This document shows, in pieces, positions 1 to 9,907 of a stretch of 64,000 nt of DNA; position 1 is the first letter of the stretch, and each line of letters begins with the position of its first letter. The DNA is from Paracoccus sp. DMF-8 (GTDB lineage: Bacteria; Pseudomonadota; Alphaproteobacteria; Rhodobacterales; Rhodobacteraceae), in the NCBI RefSeq assembly GCF_029309835.1, contig NZ_JARJHL010000018.1:124001-188000 (forward strand), read 5' to 3'. The notes beneath the pieces are model-generated. The model worked only from the letters and a program-made list of their open reading frames with translations. It made no database searches and was not told where the DNA came from. The translations under genes were made by a program, and so were the position numbers.

Positions 1-1771
1 CGTTCAGGTCGCCCGCAATGGCATAGGCCACGACCAAGGGCGGCGAGGCGAGGAAGTTCGCCCGCACATCCGGGCTGATCCGGCCTTCGAAGTTGCGGTT
101 GCCCGACAGGACGGCGGTGGCGACCAGATCGTTGTCGGCAATCGCCTTGGAAATCGCCGGATCGCCAAGCGGGCCCGAGTTGCCGATACAGGTCGTGCAG
201 CCGAAGCCGACGAGGTTGAAGCCGATGGCATCCAGATCCTCTTGCAGCCCGGCGGCTTCCAGATATTCGGCCACGACCTGCGATCCCGGCGCCAGCGAGG
301 TCTTGACCCTGGGCTTGCGGTTCAGGCCCAGTTCGCGCGCCTTGCGGGCGACCAGACCGGCCCCGATCATCACATAGGGGTTCGAGGTGTTGGTGCAGCT
401 TGTAATCGCCGCGATCACCACCGAACCGTCGCGGATGGTGTAATCCTTGCCCTCGACCTCGACGGTCCTGCGGGCATCGCGGGCGGGGGCGACGATGGCG
501 CCACCCTCGGCCCCCATGTCGTTTGCGTCGGGCGAGACGTCGATGCCGCGATATTCGGCCACGACCTTGTAGAAGGCGCGGGCCGAGTCGGTCAGCGGCA
601 GATAGTCCTGCGGGCGTTTCGGGCCGGAAATCGCCGGAACGATATCGCCCATGTCCAGATGCAGCGTGTCGGTATAGACGGGTTCGTAATCCGCACCGCG
701 CCAGAAGCCGTTTTCCCTGGCATAGGCTTCGACCAGCGCGATGCGATCCTCGTCGCGGCCGGTGTTGCGCAGATAGCGCAGGGTTTCATTGTCGATCGGG
801 AAAAAGCCGCAGGTCGCGCCGTATTCGGGCGCCATGTTGGCGATGGTCGCGCGGTCGGCCAGCGGCAGGTGATCCAGCCCGTCGCCGTAGAATTCGACGA
901 ATTTGCCGACCACGCCCTTTTTACGCAGCATGGCCACGACCTTCAGTACCAGATCGGTGGCGGTGGTGCCCTCGACCATCTTGCCGGTCAGCTTGAAGCC
1001 GACGACCTCGGGGATCAGCATGGATACGGGCTGACCCAGCATCGCGGCCTCGGCCTCGATCCCGCCGACGCCCCAGCCCAGAACGGCAAGCCCGTTCACC
1101 ATGGTGGTATGGCTGTCGGTGCCGACCAGGGTGTCGGGATATGCCACGGTTTCGCCGTTCTGGTCGGTGTCGGTCCAGACGGTCTGGGCCAGATATTCCA
1201 GGTTCACCTGATGGCAGATCCCGGTTCCCGGCGGCACGACGCGGAAATTGTTGAACGCGTTCTGGCCCCATTTCAGGAACTGGTAGCGTTCCATATTGCG
1301 TTCATATTCCAGATCGACGTTGCGCTGGAAGGCGCGCGGGTTGCCGAAGTCGTCGATCATGACCGAGTGGTCGATGACCAGATCGACCGGGTTCAGCGGG
1401 TTGATTTTCTGGGCATCGCCGCCAAGCGACTTGATGCCGTCACGCATCGCGGCCAGATCGACCACGGCCGGAACGCCGGTGAAATCCTGCATCAGCACAC
1501 GGGCCGGGCGATAGGCGATTTCGCGCGGATTTTTGCCGCCAAGCGTCGCCCATTCGGCGAATGCCCTGATGTCCTCGATGCTGACCGTGCGGCCGCCGTC
1601 TTCGAAACGCAGCATGTTTTCGAGCACGACCTTCAGCGCGGCCGGAAGGCGAGAGAAATCGCCCAGACCCGCCTCGGTCGCCGCAGGGATCGAGTAATAG
1701 GCGTAGCTCTTGCCGCCGACATTCAGGCTGCGGCGTGTTTTCGAGGTATCTTGACCCGTTTCGATAGGCAT
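1..1771 (-). CDS. acnA: Aconitate hydratase A, C-terminus beyond left edge
   Basis: Interconverts citrate and isocitrate in the cytosolic TCA cycle using a [4Fe-4S] cluster. About 590 N-terminal codons are present of a protein usually near 900 residues; the rest runs off the left edge. The frame is open throughout. The cluster ligands are visible as ITSCTNTSNP (Cys about 459) and GFGCTTCIGNSG (Cys about 525 and 528), with the same 66- and 3-residue spacings as E. coli AcnA. The start ATG at 1771 is preceded by an AGGGGAG ribosome-binding site. It is divergent from the DUF1223 gene. Confidence 0.96.
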   Translation of the reverse strand, partial: MPIETGQDTSKTRRSLNVGGKSYAYYSIPAATEAGLGDFSRLPAALKVVLENMLRFEDGGRTVSIEDIRAFAEWATLGGKNPREIAYRPARVLMQDFTGVPAVVDLAAMRDGIKSLGGDAQKINPLNPVDLVIDHSVMIDDFGNPRAFQRNVDLEYERNMERYQFLKWGQNAFNNFRVVPPGTGICHQVNLEYLAQTVWTDTDQNGETVAYPDTLVGTDSHTTMVNGLAVLGWGVGGIEAEAAMLGQPVSMLIPEVVGFKLTGKMVEGTTATDLVLKVVAMLRKKGVVGKFVEFYGDGLDHLPLADRATIANMAPEYGATCGFFPIDNETLRYLRNTGRDEDRIALVEAYARENGFWRGADYEPVYTDTLHLDMGDIVPAISGPKRPQDYLPLTDSARAFYKVVAEYRGIDVSPDANDMGAEGGAIVAPARDARRTVEVEGKDYTIRDGSVVIAAITSCTNTSNPYVMIGAGLVARKARELGLNRKPRVKTSLAPGSQVVAEYLEAAGLQEDLDAIGFNLVGFGCTTCIGNSGPLGDPAISKAIADNDLVATAVLSGNRNFEGRISPDVRANFLASPPLVVAYAIAGDLN

Positions 1772-2048
1772 GGCTCGGCTCCCCTAACGTTGCAAAGGTG
1801 GCTATTCGCAATCCTGCCAGTCATTTGGGCCTTTTGAAAGACCCGTGCAAGGGCTGGAGTGCATTTTGGTATACAAAAGTATGCAGAAATTTCGCGGCAT
1901 GTCCCGCATGTTGCGGGGTGGCAACTTGTGTGTGGTTCATCCGCAATGCTAACAAAGCCTTGATTTGGCAGATCGGCGCCGAAGGCATTAGGTGGTCGGG
2001 TCCGGGTTCTGATGTCCCGGTCATAGGGCAAGCGGCAGCACGGGCGAC
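1772..2048. promoter_or_regulatory. Divergent intergenic region acnA / DUF1223
   Basis: This 277-base gap must hold the acnA promoter on the minus strand and possibly one for the DUF1223 gene. It contains a dyad TTTTG-GTATA-CAAAA at 1864-1878, about 95 bases upstream of acnA, and a small stem CCCGCA-TGT-TGCGGG at 1903-1917. The dyad could be an operator, but I recognise no known site. No gene is seen. Confidence 0.4.
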
Positions 2049-3239
2049 ATGATATCACGCGACAAGATGAGTTATGACGGCAGAAAGCGTCTTTCCCGTG
2101 ACATCTGTCTGGGTTTTCTGACCGCTGCCGCCCTGGGCATCACGGCCACGATGTCGGGACCGGTCTTTGCGCAGGATGGTGAGGTGGGCACGACGGTCCT
2201 GCCTGCGCCGGGCGTCGGGACGGGTGCCGAAATGGACGCCGGGATGGGTCATGACGGGGCAGGTGCGGGCGCGGATCTGTCCGGCGGCACGGCCCGGACT
2301 GCCGTTGAACATGGTGCGGCACCCGATCTTGGCGAGGTGGTGGATGCGGTGACCGGTGCCGTCGGTGGCGTGGTCGAGGATGCGACCGGCGGCGCGGTCG
2401 ACAGCACCGTCGGCCTGATCGAGGCGCCCGAGGGGCAGGCGGCCTATGACGCCGAAACCATGGCCGCCGATCCGCAATTGCAGAATCAGTTCCTGGAAAC
2501 CAGCCCGGTTCCGGCGCAATCCCCGGCGATCGCGCGTTTCGCCGCCGGAACGCCCGGCCCGCAGCTTCATCCGCCGGTGGTGGTCGAGCTGTTCACCTCG
2601 CAGGGCTGTTCGTCCTGCCCGCCTGCGGATGCGATGCTGGGCGACCTGTCGGGACGCGCCGATGTGCTGGCCCTGTCCTGGCATGTCGATTACTGGGATT
2701 ATCTGGGTTGGGCCGATGAATTCGCCCGCCCCGAATTCACCAGACGCCAGAAAGATTACGCCTGCAACGCCGGTGAGCGTTCGATCTATACGCCGCAGAT
2801 TCTGGTCGGCGGATCGGAAACGCTGATCGACCTGCGCCCCGCCGAACTGATCGCGATGATCGAGGCGCAGATGGCCCGGCCGGTCGCCGTGTCGGTGACC
2901 TCGTCGCAGGTCGGCGATACGTTCCAGATAGAACTGACCCCGCGCGCAAGGCTGCGCAACAGCACTGCGATTTTGCTGATCCGCTATGCGCCTGAACGGC
3001 AGGTGACGATCCGCGCCGGTGAAAACCGCGGCATTCAGGTCACCTATCGCAATGTCGTGGTGGCTGTCGAAAAGGTCGCCGATTGGGATGGCCGGGCGCC
3101 GCTGCGGCTGAATGTCAAGGCGGCCTCGAATGCCGATCAAAGCTTTCCCGACGACACCCGACACGCCATTCTGGCCCAGCAACTGGGCCGCAAGGGGCTG
3201 GTCGCGGGGCCGATCCTCGCGGCGGTGAAACTGGATTAG
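2049..3239 (+). CDS. DUF1223 family secreted thioredoxin-like protein
   Basis: Predicted exported protein of 396 residues. A hydrophobic signal (ending near GPVFAQ) is followed by a roughly 120-residue Gly/Ala/Asp-rich linker and a C-terminal DUF1223 domain. That domain opens with VVELFTSQGCSSCPPAD, a thioredoxin-like CxxC region, and continues with SWHVDYWDYLGW, typical of the family. The molecular function of DUF1223 is not established. The start is uncertain: ATG 2049 and ATG 2067 are both in frame and neither has a strong ribosome-binding site. The long low-complexity linker is unusual for the family. Confidence 0.85.
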   Translation: MISRDKMSYDGRKRLSRDICLGFLTAAALGITATMSGPVFAQDGEVGTTVLPAPGVGTGAEMDAGMGHDGAGAGADLSGGTARTAVEHGAAPDLGEVVDAVTGAVGGVVEDATGGAVDSTVGLIEAPEGQAAYDAETMAADPQLQNQFLETSPVPAQSPAIARFAAGTPGPQLHPPVVVELFTSQGCSSCPPADAMLGDLSGRADVLALSWHVDYWDYLGWADEFARPEFTRRQKDYACNAGERSIYTPQILVGGSETLIDLRPAELIAMIEAQMARPVAVSVTSSQVGDTFQIELTPRARLRNSTAILLIRYAPERQVTIRAGENRGIQVTYRNVVVAVEKVADWDGRAPLRLNVKAASNADQSFPDDTRHAILAQQLGRKGLVAGPILAAVKLD

Positions 3240-3281
3240 GTTCTGCGCGCAGGACTATGAATAAAACGACAAGGATCAAAG

Positions 3282-3899
3282 ATGACCGAGGACCGCAAAC
3301 TCGCCCCATGGGTCAAGCCGGTGCTGGAACTGGGGCCCGCGCTTCTGTTCTTTGCGATCTTTCTGCTGCTGCGCAACCGCACCGTCATGCTGGGCGGGAC
3401 CGAATATCAGGGCTTTGTCATTGCCACGATGGTCTTTGTTCCCGCGCAGGTCGTGGCGACCGCGATCCTGTGGAAGCTGACCGGCAAGCTATCGGCGATG
3501 CAGGTCATGACGCTGGTGCTGGTGGTGCTGTTCGGCGGGCTGACCGCCTGGCTGAACGATCCGCGGTTTCTGGAAATGAAGCCGACCATCCTGTATCTGT
3601 TCTTTGCCGCGATCCTTGGCGCCAGCCTTGCGCTGCGCCGCAACTGGCTGCAGATGGTGCTGTCCGACACGATCCCCATGCAGCCCGAGGGCTGGCGTAT
3701 CCTGACCCTGCGCCTTGTCATCCTGTTTCTGTGCATGGCCGCGCTGAATGAAATCGTCCGCCACACCATGTCCCAGACCGCCTGGGTCTATTTCAAGACC
3801 TTTGGTCTGGTCATCATCATGATGGGCTTTTTCCTTGGCAATGCGAAACTGTTCGAACGCTATGCGCTGACCAAGGACGGCGACGGCAGCGAATCCTGA
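3282..3899 (+). CDS. yciB: Inner-membrane septation protein YciB/IspZ
   Basis: Integral membrane protein of 205 residues with about five or six hydrophobic segments. The motif KPTILYLFFAAILGASL followed by LNEIVRHTMSQTAWVYFKTF is characteristic of YciB (IspZ/septation protein A). Members are linked to cell-envelope integrity and division, but the mechanism is unclear. The ATG at 3282 follows an AAGGATCAAAG ribosome-binding region. It lies 42 bases after the DUF1223 gene and directly upstream of metZ. Confidence 0.92.
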   Translation: MTEDRKLAPWVKPVLELGPALLFFAIFLLLRNRTVMLGGTEYQGFVIATMVFVPAQVVATAILWKLTGKLSAMQVMTLVLVVLFGGLTAWLNDPRFLEMKPTILYLFFAAILGASLALRRNWLQMVLSDTIPMQPEGWRILTLRLVILFLCMAALNEIVRHTMSQTAWVYFKTFGLVIIMMGFFLGNAKLFERYALTKDGDGSES

Positions 3900-3955
3900 C
3901 CTTGACACCGGACCTGACAGGAGTAACCCGGCCAGATCAGAACAGGATGGCCGCC

Positions 3956-5140
3956 ATGTCAGACACAGAAGACCCCGGATTTCACCCCCGCACCCGCGCC
4001 GTGCATCACGGCACCCGCCGCAGCCAATATGGTGAAATGGCGGAAGCCCTGTTCATGACGCAGGGCTTTGCCTATGACAGCGCCGAGCAGGCCGAGGCGC
4101 GGTTCATCAAGTCCGGGCCCGACGAATTCATCTATGCACGCTACGGCAATCCGACCTCGCGCATGTTCGAGGATCGCATCGCCGACCTGGAAGGCACCGA
4201 GGACGCATTCGCGACCGCCAGCGGCATGGCGGCCGTCAATGGCGCGCTGATGGCGATGGTCGGCCCCGGCGATCACATCGTGTCGTCGCGCGCGCTGTTC
4301 GGGTCGTGCCTGTATGTTCTTGATGTGCTGCAGAAATTCGGCGTTCAGGTCAGCTTTGTCGATGGCACCGACCTGGATCAATGGCGGGCCGCCGTGCGTC
4401 CGGGCACCAAGGCGGTGTTCTTTGAAACCGTGTCGAACCCGACGCTGGACATCGTCGATATCGAAGCCGTCGCCCGGATCGCCCATGACGCGGGCGCGCT
4501 GGTCGTAGTGGACAACGTCTTTACCACGCCCGTCTATTCGCGCGCGGTCGAACAGGGCGCCGATATCGTCGTCTATTCGGCGACCAAGCACATCGACGGG
4601 GCAGGGCGCTGTCTTGGCGGCGTGATCTGCGGCACCCGTCATTTCGTCCGCGAGGTGGCCGAGCCCTATATGAAACATACCGGCGGCGCGATCAGCCCCT
4701 TCAACGCCTGGCTGCTGCTGAACGGTTTGACGACGATGGACCTGCGCGTGCGCGCGCAATCCGACAGCGCGGCGGCGATTGCCGCAGCGTTGCAGGGCGA
4801 CAGCCGCCTGACCCGCGTGATCTATCCCGGTCTGGCCGATCACCCGCAGCATGCGCTGGCGCAGCGGCAGATGGGTTCGGGCGGGACGATGATCGCCGTC
4901 GATACGGGCAGCAAGGACGCCGCATTCGCCGCGATGAACCGGATGCGGATCTTCAAGATCTCGAACAATCTGGGCGATGCGAAATCCATCGCGACCCATC
5001 CCGCGACAACCACCCATTCGCGCCTGTCGGATGAGGCAAAGGCGGAACTGGGCATCACGCCGGGCCTGCTGCGCCTGTCGATCGGGCTGGAACATCACGA
5101 CGACCTGATCGCCGATCTGCGTCAGGCGCTGGCGGGCTAG
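3956..5140 (+). CDS. metZ: O-succinylhomoserine sulfhydrylase
   Basis: PLP-dependent enzyme of the Cys/Met metabolism family that makes homocysteine from O-succinylhomoserine and sulfide in methionine synthesis. The PLP lysine lies in YSATKHIDGAGR, the form typical of MetZ rather than of cystathionine gamma-synthase. Family motifs YARYGNPTSRMFE and SNNLGDAKSI are present. With the start at ATG 3956 it is 394 residues, the usual size; AGGA lies just upstream. ATG 3947 and TTG 3902 are in-frame alternatives. Confidence 0.93.
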   Translation: MSDTEDPGFHPRTRAVHHGTRRSQYGEMAEALFMTQGFAYDSAEQAEARFIKSGPDEFIYARYGNPTSRMFEDRIADLEGTEDAFATASGMAAVNGALMAMVGPGDHIVSSRALFGSCLYVLDVLQKFGVQVSFVDGTDLDQWRAAVRPGTKAVFFETVSNPTLDIVDIEAVARIAHDAGALVVVDNVFTTPVYSRAVEQGADIVVYSATKHIDGAGRCLGGVICGTRHFVREVAEPYMKHTGGAISPFNAWLLLNGLTTMDLRVRAQSDSAAAIAAALQGDSRLTRVIYPGLADHPQHALAQRQMGSGGTMIAVDTGSKDAAFAAMNRMRIFKISNNLGDAKSIATHPATTTHSRLSDEAKAELGITPGLLRLSIGLEHHDDLIADLRQALAG

Positions 5141-5320
5141 GCCGGTTTTTCAGGCGGAACGTATTGTTTTGCTTGGCGGGAATATTTCTTTCCTTATCAT
5201 ACCAAATGCGGGGGTTTCTTTCGGGAACCCTCGTGCCCATATTCGGGTTCTGTCAGTCTGCGCCGATGCCCTGCCTGAACGCAGGTTCCGCCCCGTTTGG
5301 AATGCCCCGAGGAGAATGCC

Positions 5321-6283
5321 ATGACCCATGTGCGTCCCGTCTCGCCCGCTCAACCGGTCTATAGCCGGAGCTATCCTGCCGACTTCAAGGTCGATGAGGC
5401 CTACAAGGCATCCTTGCCCGATCTGCAGAACGGCCCGGCCAGCCTGATCGTCGGCGCGAATCGCCCGATCCAGCATGTCGGCATCTCGAATTTCCGCCTG
5501 CCGATTCGCTATCAGACGCGGGCAGGGGGCGAAACCACGCTGGAGACCAGCGTGACCGGCACGGTCAGTCTGGATGCCGACCGCAAGGGCATCAATATGA
5601 GCCGGATCATGCGGTCCTTCTACGGCCATGCCGGGAAACGCTTCAGCATGGACGTGCTGGCGGCGGCGCTGGATGATTACAAGACCGATCTGGACGCTTT
5701 CGACGCGCGTATCCAGATGCGGCTGTCCTATCCGATGCAGGTGGAATCGCTGCGTTCGGGCCTGTCGGGCTGGCAATATTACGACATCGCGCTGGAACTG
5801 ATCGACCGTGCCGGGGAACGGCTGCGGATCATGCATTTCGATTACGTCTACAGCTCGACCTGCCCCTGTTCGCTGGAATTGTCGGAACATGCCCGCAACA
5901 GCCGCAGCCAGCTGGCCACGCCGCATTCGCAGCGTTCGATCGCGCGGATTTCGGTGGTGATGCAGGGCGATGACAAGCTGTGGTTCGAGGATCTGGTCGA
6001 TCTGTGCCGCGCCGCCGTGCCCACGGAAACTCAGGTGATGGTCAAGCGCGAGGACGAACAGGCATTCGCCGAACTGAACGCCGCCAACCCGATCTTTGTC
6101 GAGGATGCGGTCCGCGCCTTTGCTGACCAGCTTCTGGCCGAGCCGCGCATCGGCGATTTCCGCATCACCGCCAGCCATCAGGAATCGCTGCATTCCCATG
6201 ATGCGGTCAGCCTGCTGACCAGCGGCGACACCTTTGCCCAGCAAAGTCTGGACCCGATGACATTCGCCGGGCTGCGCGCCTGA
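5321..6283 (+). CDS. folE2: GTP cyclohydrolase FolE2 (type IB)
   Basis: Converts GTP to 7,8-dihydroneopterin triphosphate, the first step of folate synthesis; the IB family is the metal-flexible alternative to FolE. The 320-residue length is standard. The conserved active-site segment YSSTCPCSLELSEH carries the family cysteine. Start ATG 5321 has a GAGGAGAATGCC ribosome-binding site. In many bacteria folE2 is repressed by Zur, but I could not find a convincing Zur-type dyad in the 180 bases upstream. Confidence 0.95.
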   Translation: MTHVRPVSPAQPVYSRSYPADFKVDEAYKASLPDLQNGPASLIVGANRPIQHVGISNFRLPIRYQTRAGGETTLETSVTGTVSLDADRKGINMSRIMRSFYGHAGKRFSMDVLAAALDDYKTDLDAFDARIQMRLSYPMQVESLRSGLSGWQYYDIALELIDRAGERLRIMHFDYVYSSTCPCSLELSEHARNSRSQLATPHSQRSIARISVVMQGDDKLWFEDLVDLCRAAVPTETQVMVKREDEQAFAELNAANPIFVEDAVRAFADQLLAEPRIGDFRITASHQESLHSHDAVSLLTSGDTFAQQSLDPMTFAGLRA

Positions 6284-6312
6284 GCGAACTTGCTGCTTTT
6301 ATTGCGTCGGGG

Positions 6313-6591
6313 ATGCTGGCGCGGTTGATGGCGTTTCGTCTTTGTTACCTCGACGACTATCCGGCCTGGCGGGACCGTCGCCGTGCCGAAGGGCGGCTGT
6401 CTGGCTGGCTCGCTTTCGTCTGGCTATATGGAAATCCCCTGACTGACGGCCAGGGCTTTCTGGAACGGATGCACCCGGACAACCGCCCGGCGGGCTGGCG
6501 TTTCACGCTGGTCGCCGTCGTGTTCTTTGTCCTGTTCAACTTGTTTTTCTGGCTTCTGATCGCTGTCGCCCAGTCTTTTGGAACGAAATAA
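6313..6591 (+). CDS. Small membrane protein, unknown function
   Basis: Predicted 92-residue protein with a charged N-terminal half (DYPAWRDRRRAEGRL) and one strong C-terminal transmembrane helix (FTLVAVVFFVLFNLFFWLLI). It sits between folE2 and the helicase in the same direction. I do not recognise a family. Support is the codon-like composition and the clear membrane helix. The start at ATG 6313 is a guess. Confidence 0.6.
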   Translation: MLARLMAFRLCYLDDYPAWRDRRRAEGRLSGWLAFVWLYGNPLTDGQGFLERMHPDNRPAGWRFTLVAVVFFVLFNLFFWLLIAVAQSFGTK

Positions 6592-6637
6592 GAACAAAAG
6601 ACTTCCCCCCTTCGCCGCACGCGACTATGTTCCGGGC

Positions 6638-9055
6638 ATGAGCGATTACGACGACTCCGATGCATTCGAGGCAGCCGCCGCCCCCGTTCCCCTGTCGCAG
6701 CGCGCCATGGGCGCCCGGCCTGCGCCCTATCTGGAGGGGCTGAACCCGGCGCAGCGCGCGGCGGTGGAAACGCTGGACGGGCCGGTCCTGCTGCTGGCAG
6801 GCGCGGGCACCGGCAAGACCCGGGCGCTGAGCACGCGGATCGCGCATCTTCTGATGCAGGGGCAGGCGCGGCCCGGCCAGATTCTGGCCGTGACCTTCAC
6901 GAACAAGGCCGCCCGCGAGATGAAGGACCGCATCGCCCGCCTGCTGGGCGAGGCGGTCGAGGGCATGCCTTGGCTGGGCACCTTTCACTCTGTCAGCGTG
7001 AAAATCCTGCGCCGCCACGCCGAACTGGTCGGCAATGCCGACACCCATCTGAAACCCAGCTTCACCATTCTGGACACCGACGACCAGATCCGCCTGCTGA
7101 AACAGTTGATCGCCGCCGAAGGGATCGACGAAAAGCGCTGGCCCGCGCGGCAACTTGCGGGGCTGATCGACGGCTGGAAAAACCGCGCGCTGACACCCGC
7201 GCGCGTGCCGAAATCCGATGCCCGCGCCTATGATGGCTGGGGCGTGCGGCTGTATCAGGCCTATCAGGACCGGCTGCTGACGCTGAACGCCGTCGATTTC
7301 GGCGATCTGCTGCTGCATTGCGTGACGATCTTTCAGGCGCACCCGGATGTGCTGAAACAGTGGCAGGACCGTTTCCGCTATATTCTGGTGGACGAATATC
7401 AGGACACCAATACCGCACAATATCTGTGGCTGCGTCTGCTGGCGCAGGCGCATCACAATATCTGCGTGGTCGGCGATGACGACCAGTCGATCTATGGCTG
7501 GCGCGGGGCCGAGGTCGACAATATCCTGCGCTTTGAAAGCGATTTTCCGGGCGCTCAGGTGATCCGGCTGGAACAGAATTACCGCTCGACCCCGCATATT
7601 CTGGCGGCGGCCTCGGGGTTGATTGCCGCCAATAGCGGGCGGCTTGGCAAGACGCTCTGGACCGAGGCGCAGGGCGGCGAACAGGTCCGCCTGATCGGCC
7701 ATTGGGACAGCGAGGCCGAGGCCCGCTGGATCGGCGAGGAGATCGAGGCGTTTCAGGGCGGCCACCGCCGCCAGATCGGCCGCCGCAGCCTGAACGATAT
7801 CGCGATCCTCGTCCGTGCGTCCCATCAGATGCGCGCCTTCGAGGACCGTTTCATGACCATCGGACTGCCCTATCGCGTCATCGGCGGCCCGCGTTTCTAC
7901 GAACGGCAGGAAATCCGCGACGCCATGGCCTATTTCCGGCTGGCCGTCAGCCCCGAGGATGATCTGGCATTCGAACGCATCGTCAATGTCCCGAAACGCG
8001 GGCTTGGCGACAAGGCGGTGCAGACCATCCAGCGCGAGGCGCGCGCGCGAGGCCTGTCCCTGATCGAGGGCGCGGTGGCTGCCGTCGCGGGTGGTGCGCT
8101 TGGCGGCAAGGGCGCGGGCGCGCTGCGTCAGTTCACCGAAAACATGGGCCGCTGGCATGCCGATGCCATCGACAGCACCGTGAACCATGTCGAGCTTGCC
8201 GAACGGATCCTGGACAGATCCGGCTATACCGCGATGTGGCAGAATGACAAGAACCCGGATGCGCCGGGCCGTCTGGACAACCTGAAGGAATTGATAAAGG
8301 CGCTGGAAGAATTTGAAAACATTCAGGGTTTTCTGGAACATGTCGCGCTGGTCATGGATGTCGACCGGGGCGAGCAGGCCGAGGAGGTCAGCATCATGAC
8401 CCTGCATGCCGCCAAGGGTCTGGAATATCCCATCGTCTTTCTGCCGGGCTGGGAAGACGGTCTGTTCCCCAGTCAGCGCAGCATGGACGAAACCGGCACG
8501 CGTGGGCTGGAGGAAGAACGCCGTCTGGCCTATGTCGGCATCACCCGGGCCGAGGAACTGGCGACGATCAGCTTTGCCGGAAACCGCCGGATGTATGGGC
8601 AATGGCAGTCGTCCTTGCCCTCGCGTTTCATCGACGAATTGCCCGAGGCGCATATCGAGGTGCTGACCCCGCCCGGCCTGTATGGCGGCGGCTATGGCGC
8701 GGCGGCGCAGGGCTTTGGCGGCGGCGGTCTGGCGGGTAATTCCCTGCATGACCGCGCGGCCGGGGCCGATGTCTATAACTCGCCGGGCTGGAAGCGGATG
8801 CAGGACCGCGCGGGCCAGCGCCCGCAGCCGGTCCATCGCAAGCCGGTCACCATCGACGCCGACCCCGCCGCCGGTTTTTCGGTGGGTGATCGGGTCTTTC
8901 ACCAGAAATTCGGCAATGGCACGATCATGGGCATCACCGAAGACACGCTGATGGTCGAATTCCCCACGGGTTTCAAGAATATCAAGGCCGCTTATGTGAC
9001 GCCCGCGTCGCAGGGCGCAGCGTCACAGGGCGGCCTTGATGATGTGCCGTTCTAG
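6638..9055 (+). CDS. uvrD: ATP-dependent 3'-5' DNA helicase, UvrD/PcrA type
   Basis: Superfamily 1A helicase acting in nucleotide excision and mismatch repair. The motifs appear in order: Q-motif region LNPAQRAAVE, Walker A GAGTGKT, motif Ia TFTNKAA, Walker B VDEYQDTN, motif III GDDDQSIYGWRGA, motif IV QNYRST, motif V TLHAAKGLEYP and motif VI RRLAYVGITRA. The 805-residue protein ends with a C-terminal Tudor-like segment (GDRVFHQKFGNGTI) typical of UvrD/PcrA. Start ATG 6638 (MSDYDDSDAF) is preferred over an upstream in-frame codon at 6578 because the latter overlaps the previous gene. Confidence 0.94.
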   Translation: MSDYDDSDAFEAAAAPVPLSQRAMGARPAPYLEGLNPAQRAAVETLDGPVLLLAGAGTGKTRALSTRIAHLLMQGQARPGQILAVTFTNKAAREMKDRIARLLGEAVEGMPWLGTFHSVSVKILRRHAELVGNADTHLKPSFTILDTDDQIRLLKQLIAAEGIDEKRWPARQLAGLIDGWKNRALTPARVPKSDARAYDGWGVRLYQAYQDRLLTLNAVDFGDLLLHCVTIFQAHPDVLKQWQDRFRYILVDEYQDTNTAQYLWLRLLAQAHHNICVVGDDDQSIYGWRGAEVDNILRFESDFPGAQVIRLEQNYRSTPHILAAASGLIAANSGRLGKTLWTEAQGGEQVRLIGHWDSEAEARWIGEEIEAFQGGHRRQIGRRSLNDIAILVRASHQMRAFEDRFMTIGLPYRVIGGPRFYERQEIRDAMAYFRLAVSPEDDLAFERIVNVPKRGLGDKAVQTIQREARARGLSLIEGAVAAVAGGALGGKGAGALRQFTENMGRWHADAIDSTVNHVELAERILDRSGYTAMWQNDKNPDAPGRLDNLKELIKALEEFENIQGFLEHVALVMDVDRGEQAEEVSIMTLHAAKGLEYPIVFLPGWEDGLFPSQRSMDETGTRGLEEERRLAYVGITRAEELATISFAGNRRMYGQWQSSLPSRFIDELPEAHIEVLTPPGLYGGGYGAAAQGFGGGGLAGNSLHDRAAGADVYNSPGWKRMQDRAGQRPQPVHRKPVTIDADPAAGFSVGDRVFHQKFGNGTIMGITEDTLMVEFPTGFKNIKAAYVTPASQGAASQGGLDDVPF

Positions 9056-9061
9056 GGCGCC

Positions 9062-9907
9062 TTACAGCGCGGCGCGCACCGCATCGGCAAGGCTGGTGGT
9101 CGGACGGCCGATCAGCCCCGACAGCACGCGGCTGTCGTCGAACAGCGCGTCCTGTGCGGCGCCGCTGTCCCAACCGGCAATCGCCTCGGCCAGCCCTTCG
9201 GGCAGCCCGGCCTGCACCAGCGCAGCCGCGTAATCGGCCTGCGACAGGTTGTGATAGGGGATCTGTTTGCCCGATTGCGCCGAAAGCTCGGTTGCCAGAT
9301 CGGCCAGCGTCCATGCGGTATCGGCGGCCAACTCATAGGTCTTGCCCGCATGACCTTCGGTGGTCAGCACCACGGCGGCGGCATCGGCGTAATCCTGACG
9401 GGTCGCGGCGGAAATCCGGCCCGTGCCCGCCGCGCCGATCAGCGCGCCATGGGCCAGTGCCGCAGGCAGCGACCCGGTGTAATTCTCGGCATACCAGCCG
9501 TTGCGCAGGATGACATGGGGCAGGACGGATGCCTTCAGCGCGGCCTCGGTTTCGACATGTTCGCCCGCAAGGCTGAGGGGCGAGCGGTCGGCATGCAGCA
9601 GGCTGGTATAGGTGATCTGCCCGACGCCCGCCTGTTCGGCTGCGGCGATGACGTTGCGGTGCTGGCTGCCGCGCTGGCCGATCTCGTTCGAGGAAATCAG
9701 CAGCAGCCGGTCGATGCCTTGCAGCGCGGCGGCCAGATCTTCGACAGGTTGGGTATAGTCAAAGGCGCGGGCCTGAACCCCCAAAGCCTGCGCCTTGGCG
9801 GGATTGCGGACCAGCGCGACGATCCGGTCGGCGGGAATGCGGGCCTTCAGCGACTGGACGACAAGCTGGCCCAACTGGCCGGTGGCGCCGGTGATTGCGA
9901 TTGTCAT
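9062..9907 (-). CDS. NAD(P)H:quinone oxidoreductase, QOR2/YtfG type
   Basis: Atypical short-chain dehydrogenase of 281 residues. The N-terminal nucleotide-binding motif is GATGQLG, and LLLISSNEIGQR and LRNGWYAENYT are hallmarks of the YtfG/QOR2 group, which reduces quinones with NADPH. It is divergent from an HxlR regulator whose sequence matches the E. coli YtfH type, the usual partner. It faces uvrD convergently with a 6-base gap. Confidence 0.88.
   Translation of the reverse strand: MTIAITGATGQLGQLVVQSLKARIPADRIVALVRNPAKAQALGVQARAFDYTQPVEDLAAALQGIDRLLLISSNEIGQRGSQHRNVIAAAEQAGVGQITYTSLLHADRSPLSLAGEHVETEAALKASVLPHVILRNGWYAENYTGSLPAALAHGALIGAAGTGRISAATRQDYADAAAVVLTTEGHAGKTYELAADTAWTLADLATELSAQSGKQIPYHNLSQADYAAALVQAGLPEGLAEAIAGWDSGAAQDALFDDSRVLSGLIGRPTTSLADAVRAAL

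Noticed and set aside
242..1837. 531-codon open frame on the plus strand
   Set aside because: It is the antisense shadow of acnA, whose cluster-binding motifs are clear on the minus strand.
5141..5320. Possible Zur box or riboswitch before folE2
   Set aside because: No TGTTATAACA-like dyad and no recognisable riboswitch core could be found; only AT-rich patches.
6536..8902. 788-codon open frame on the minus strand
   Set aside because: Antisense to the uvrD-type helicase with all its motifs; the translation is His/Gln/Arg-rich and matches no family.
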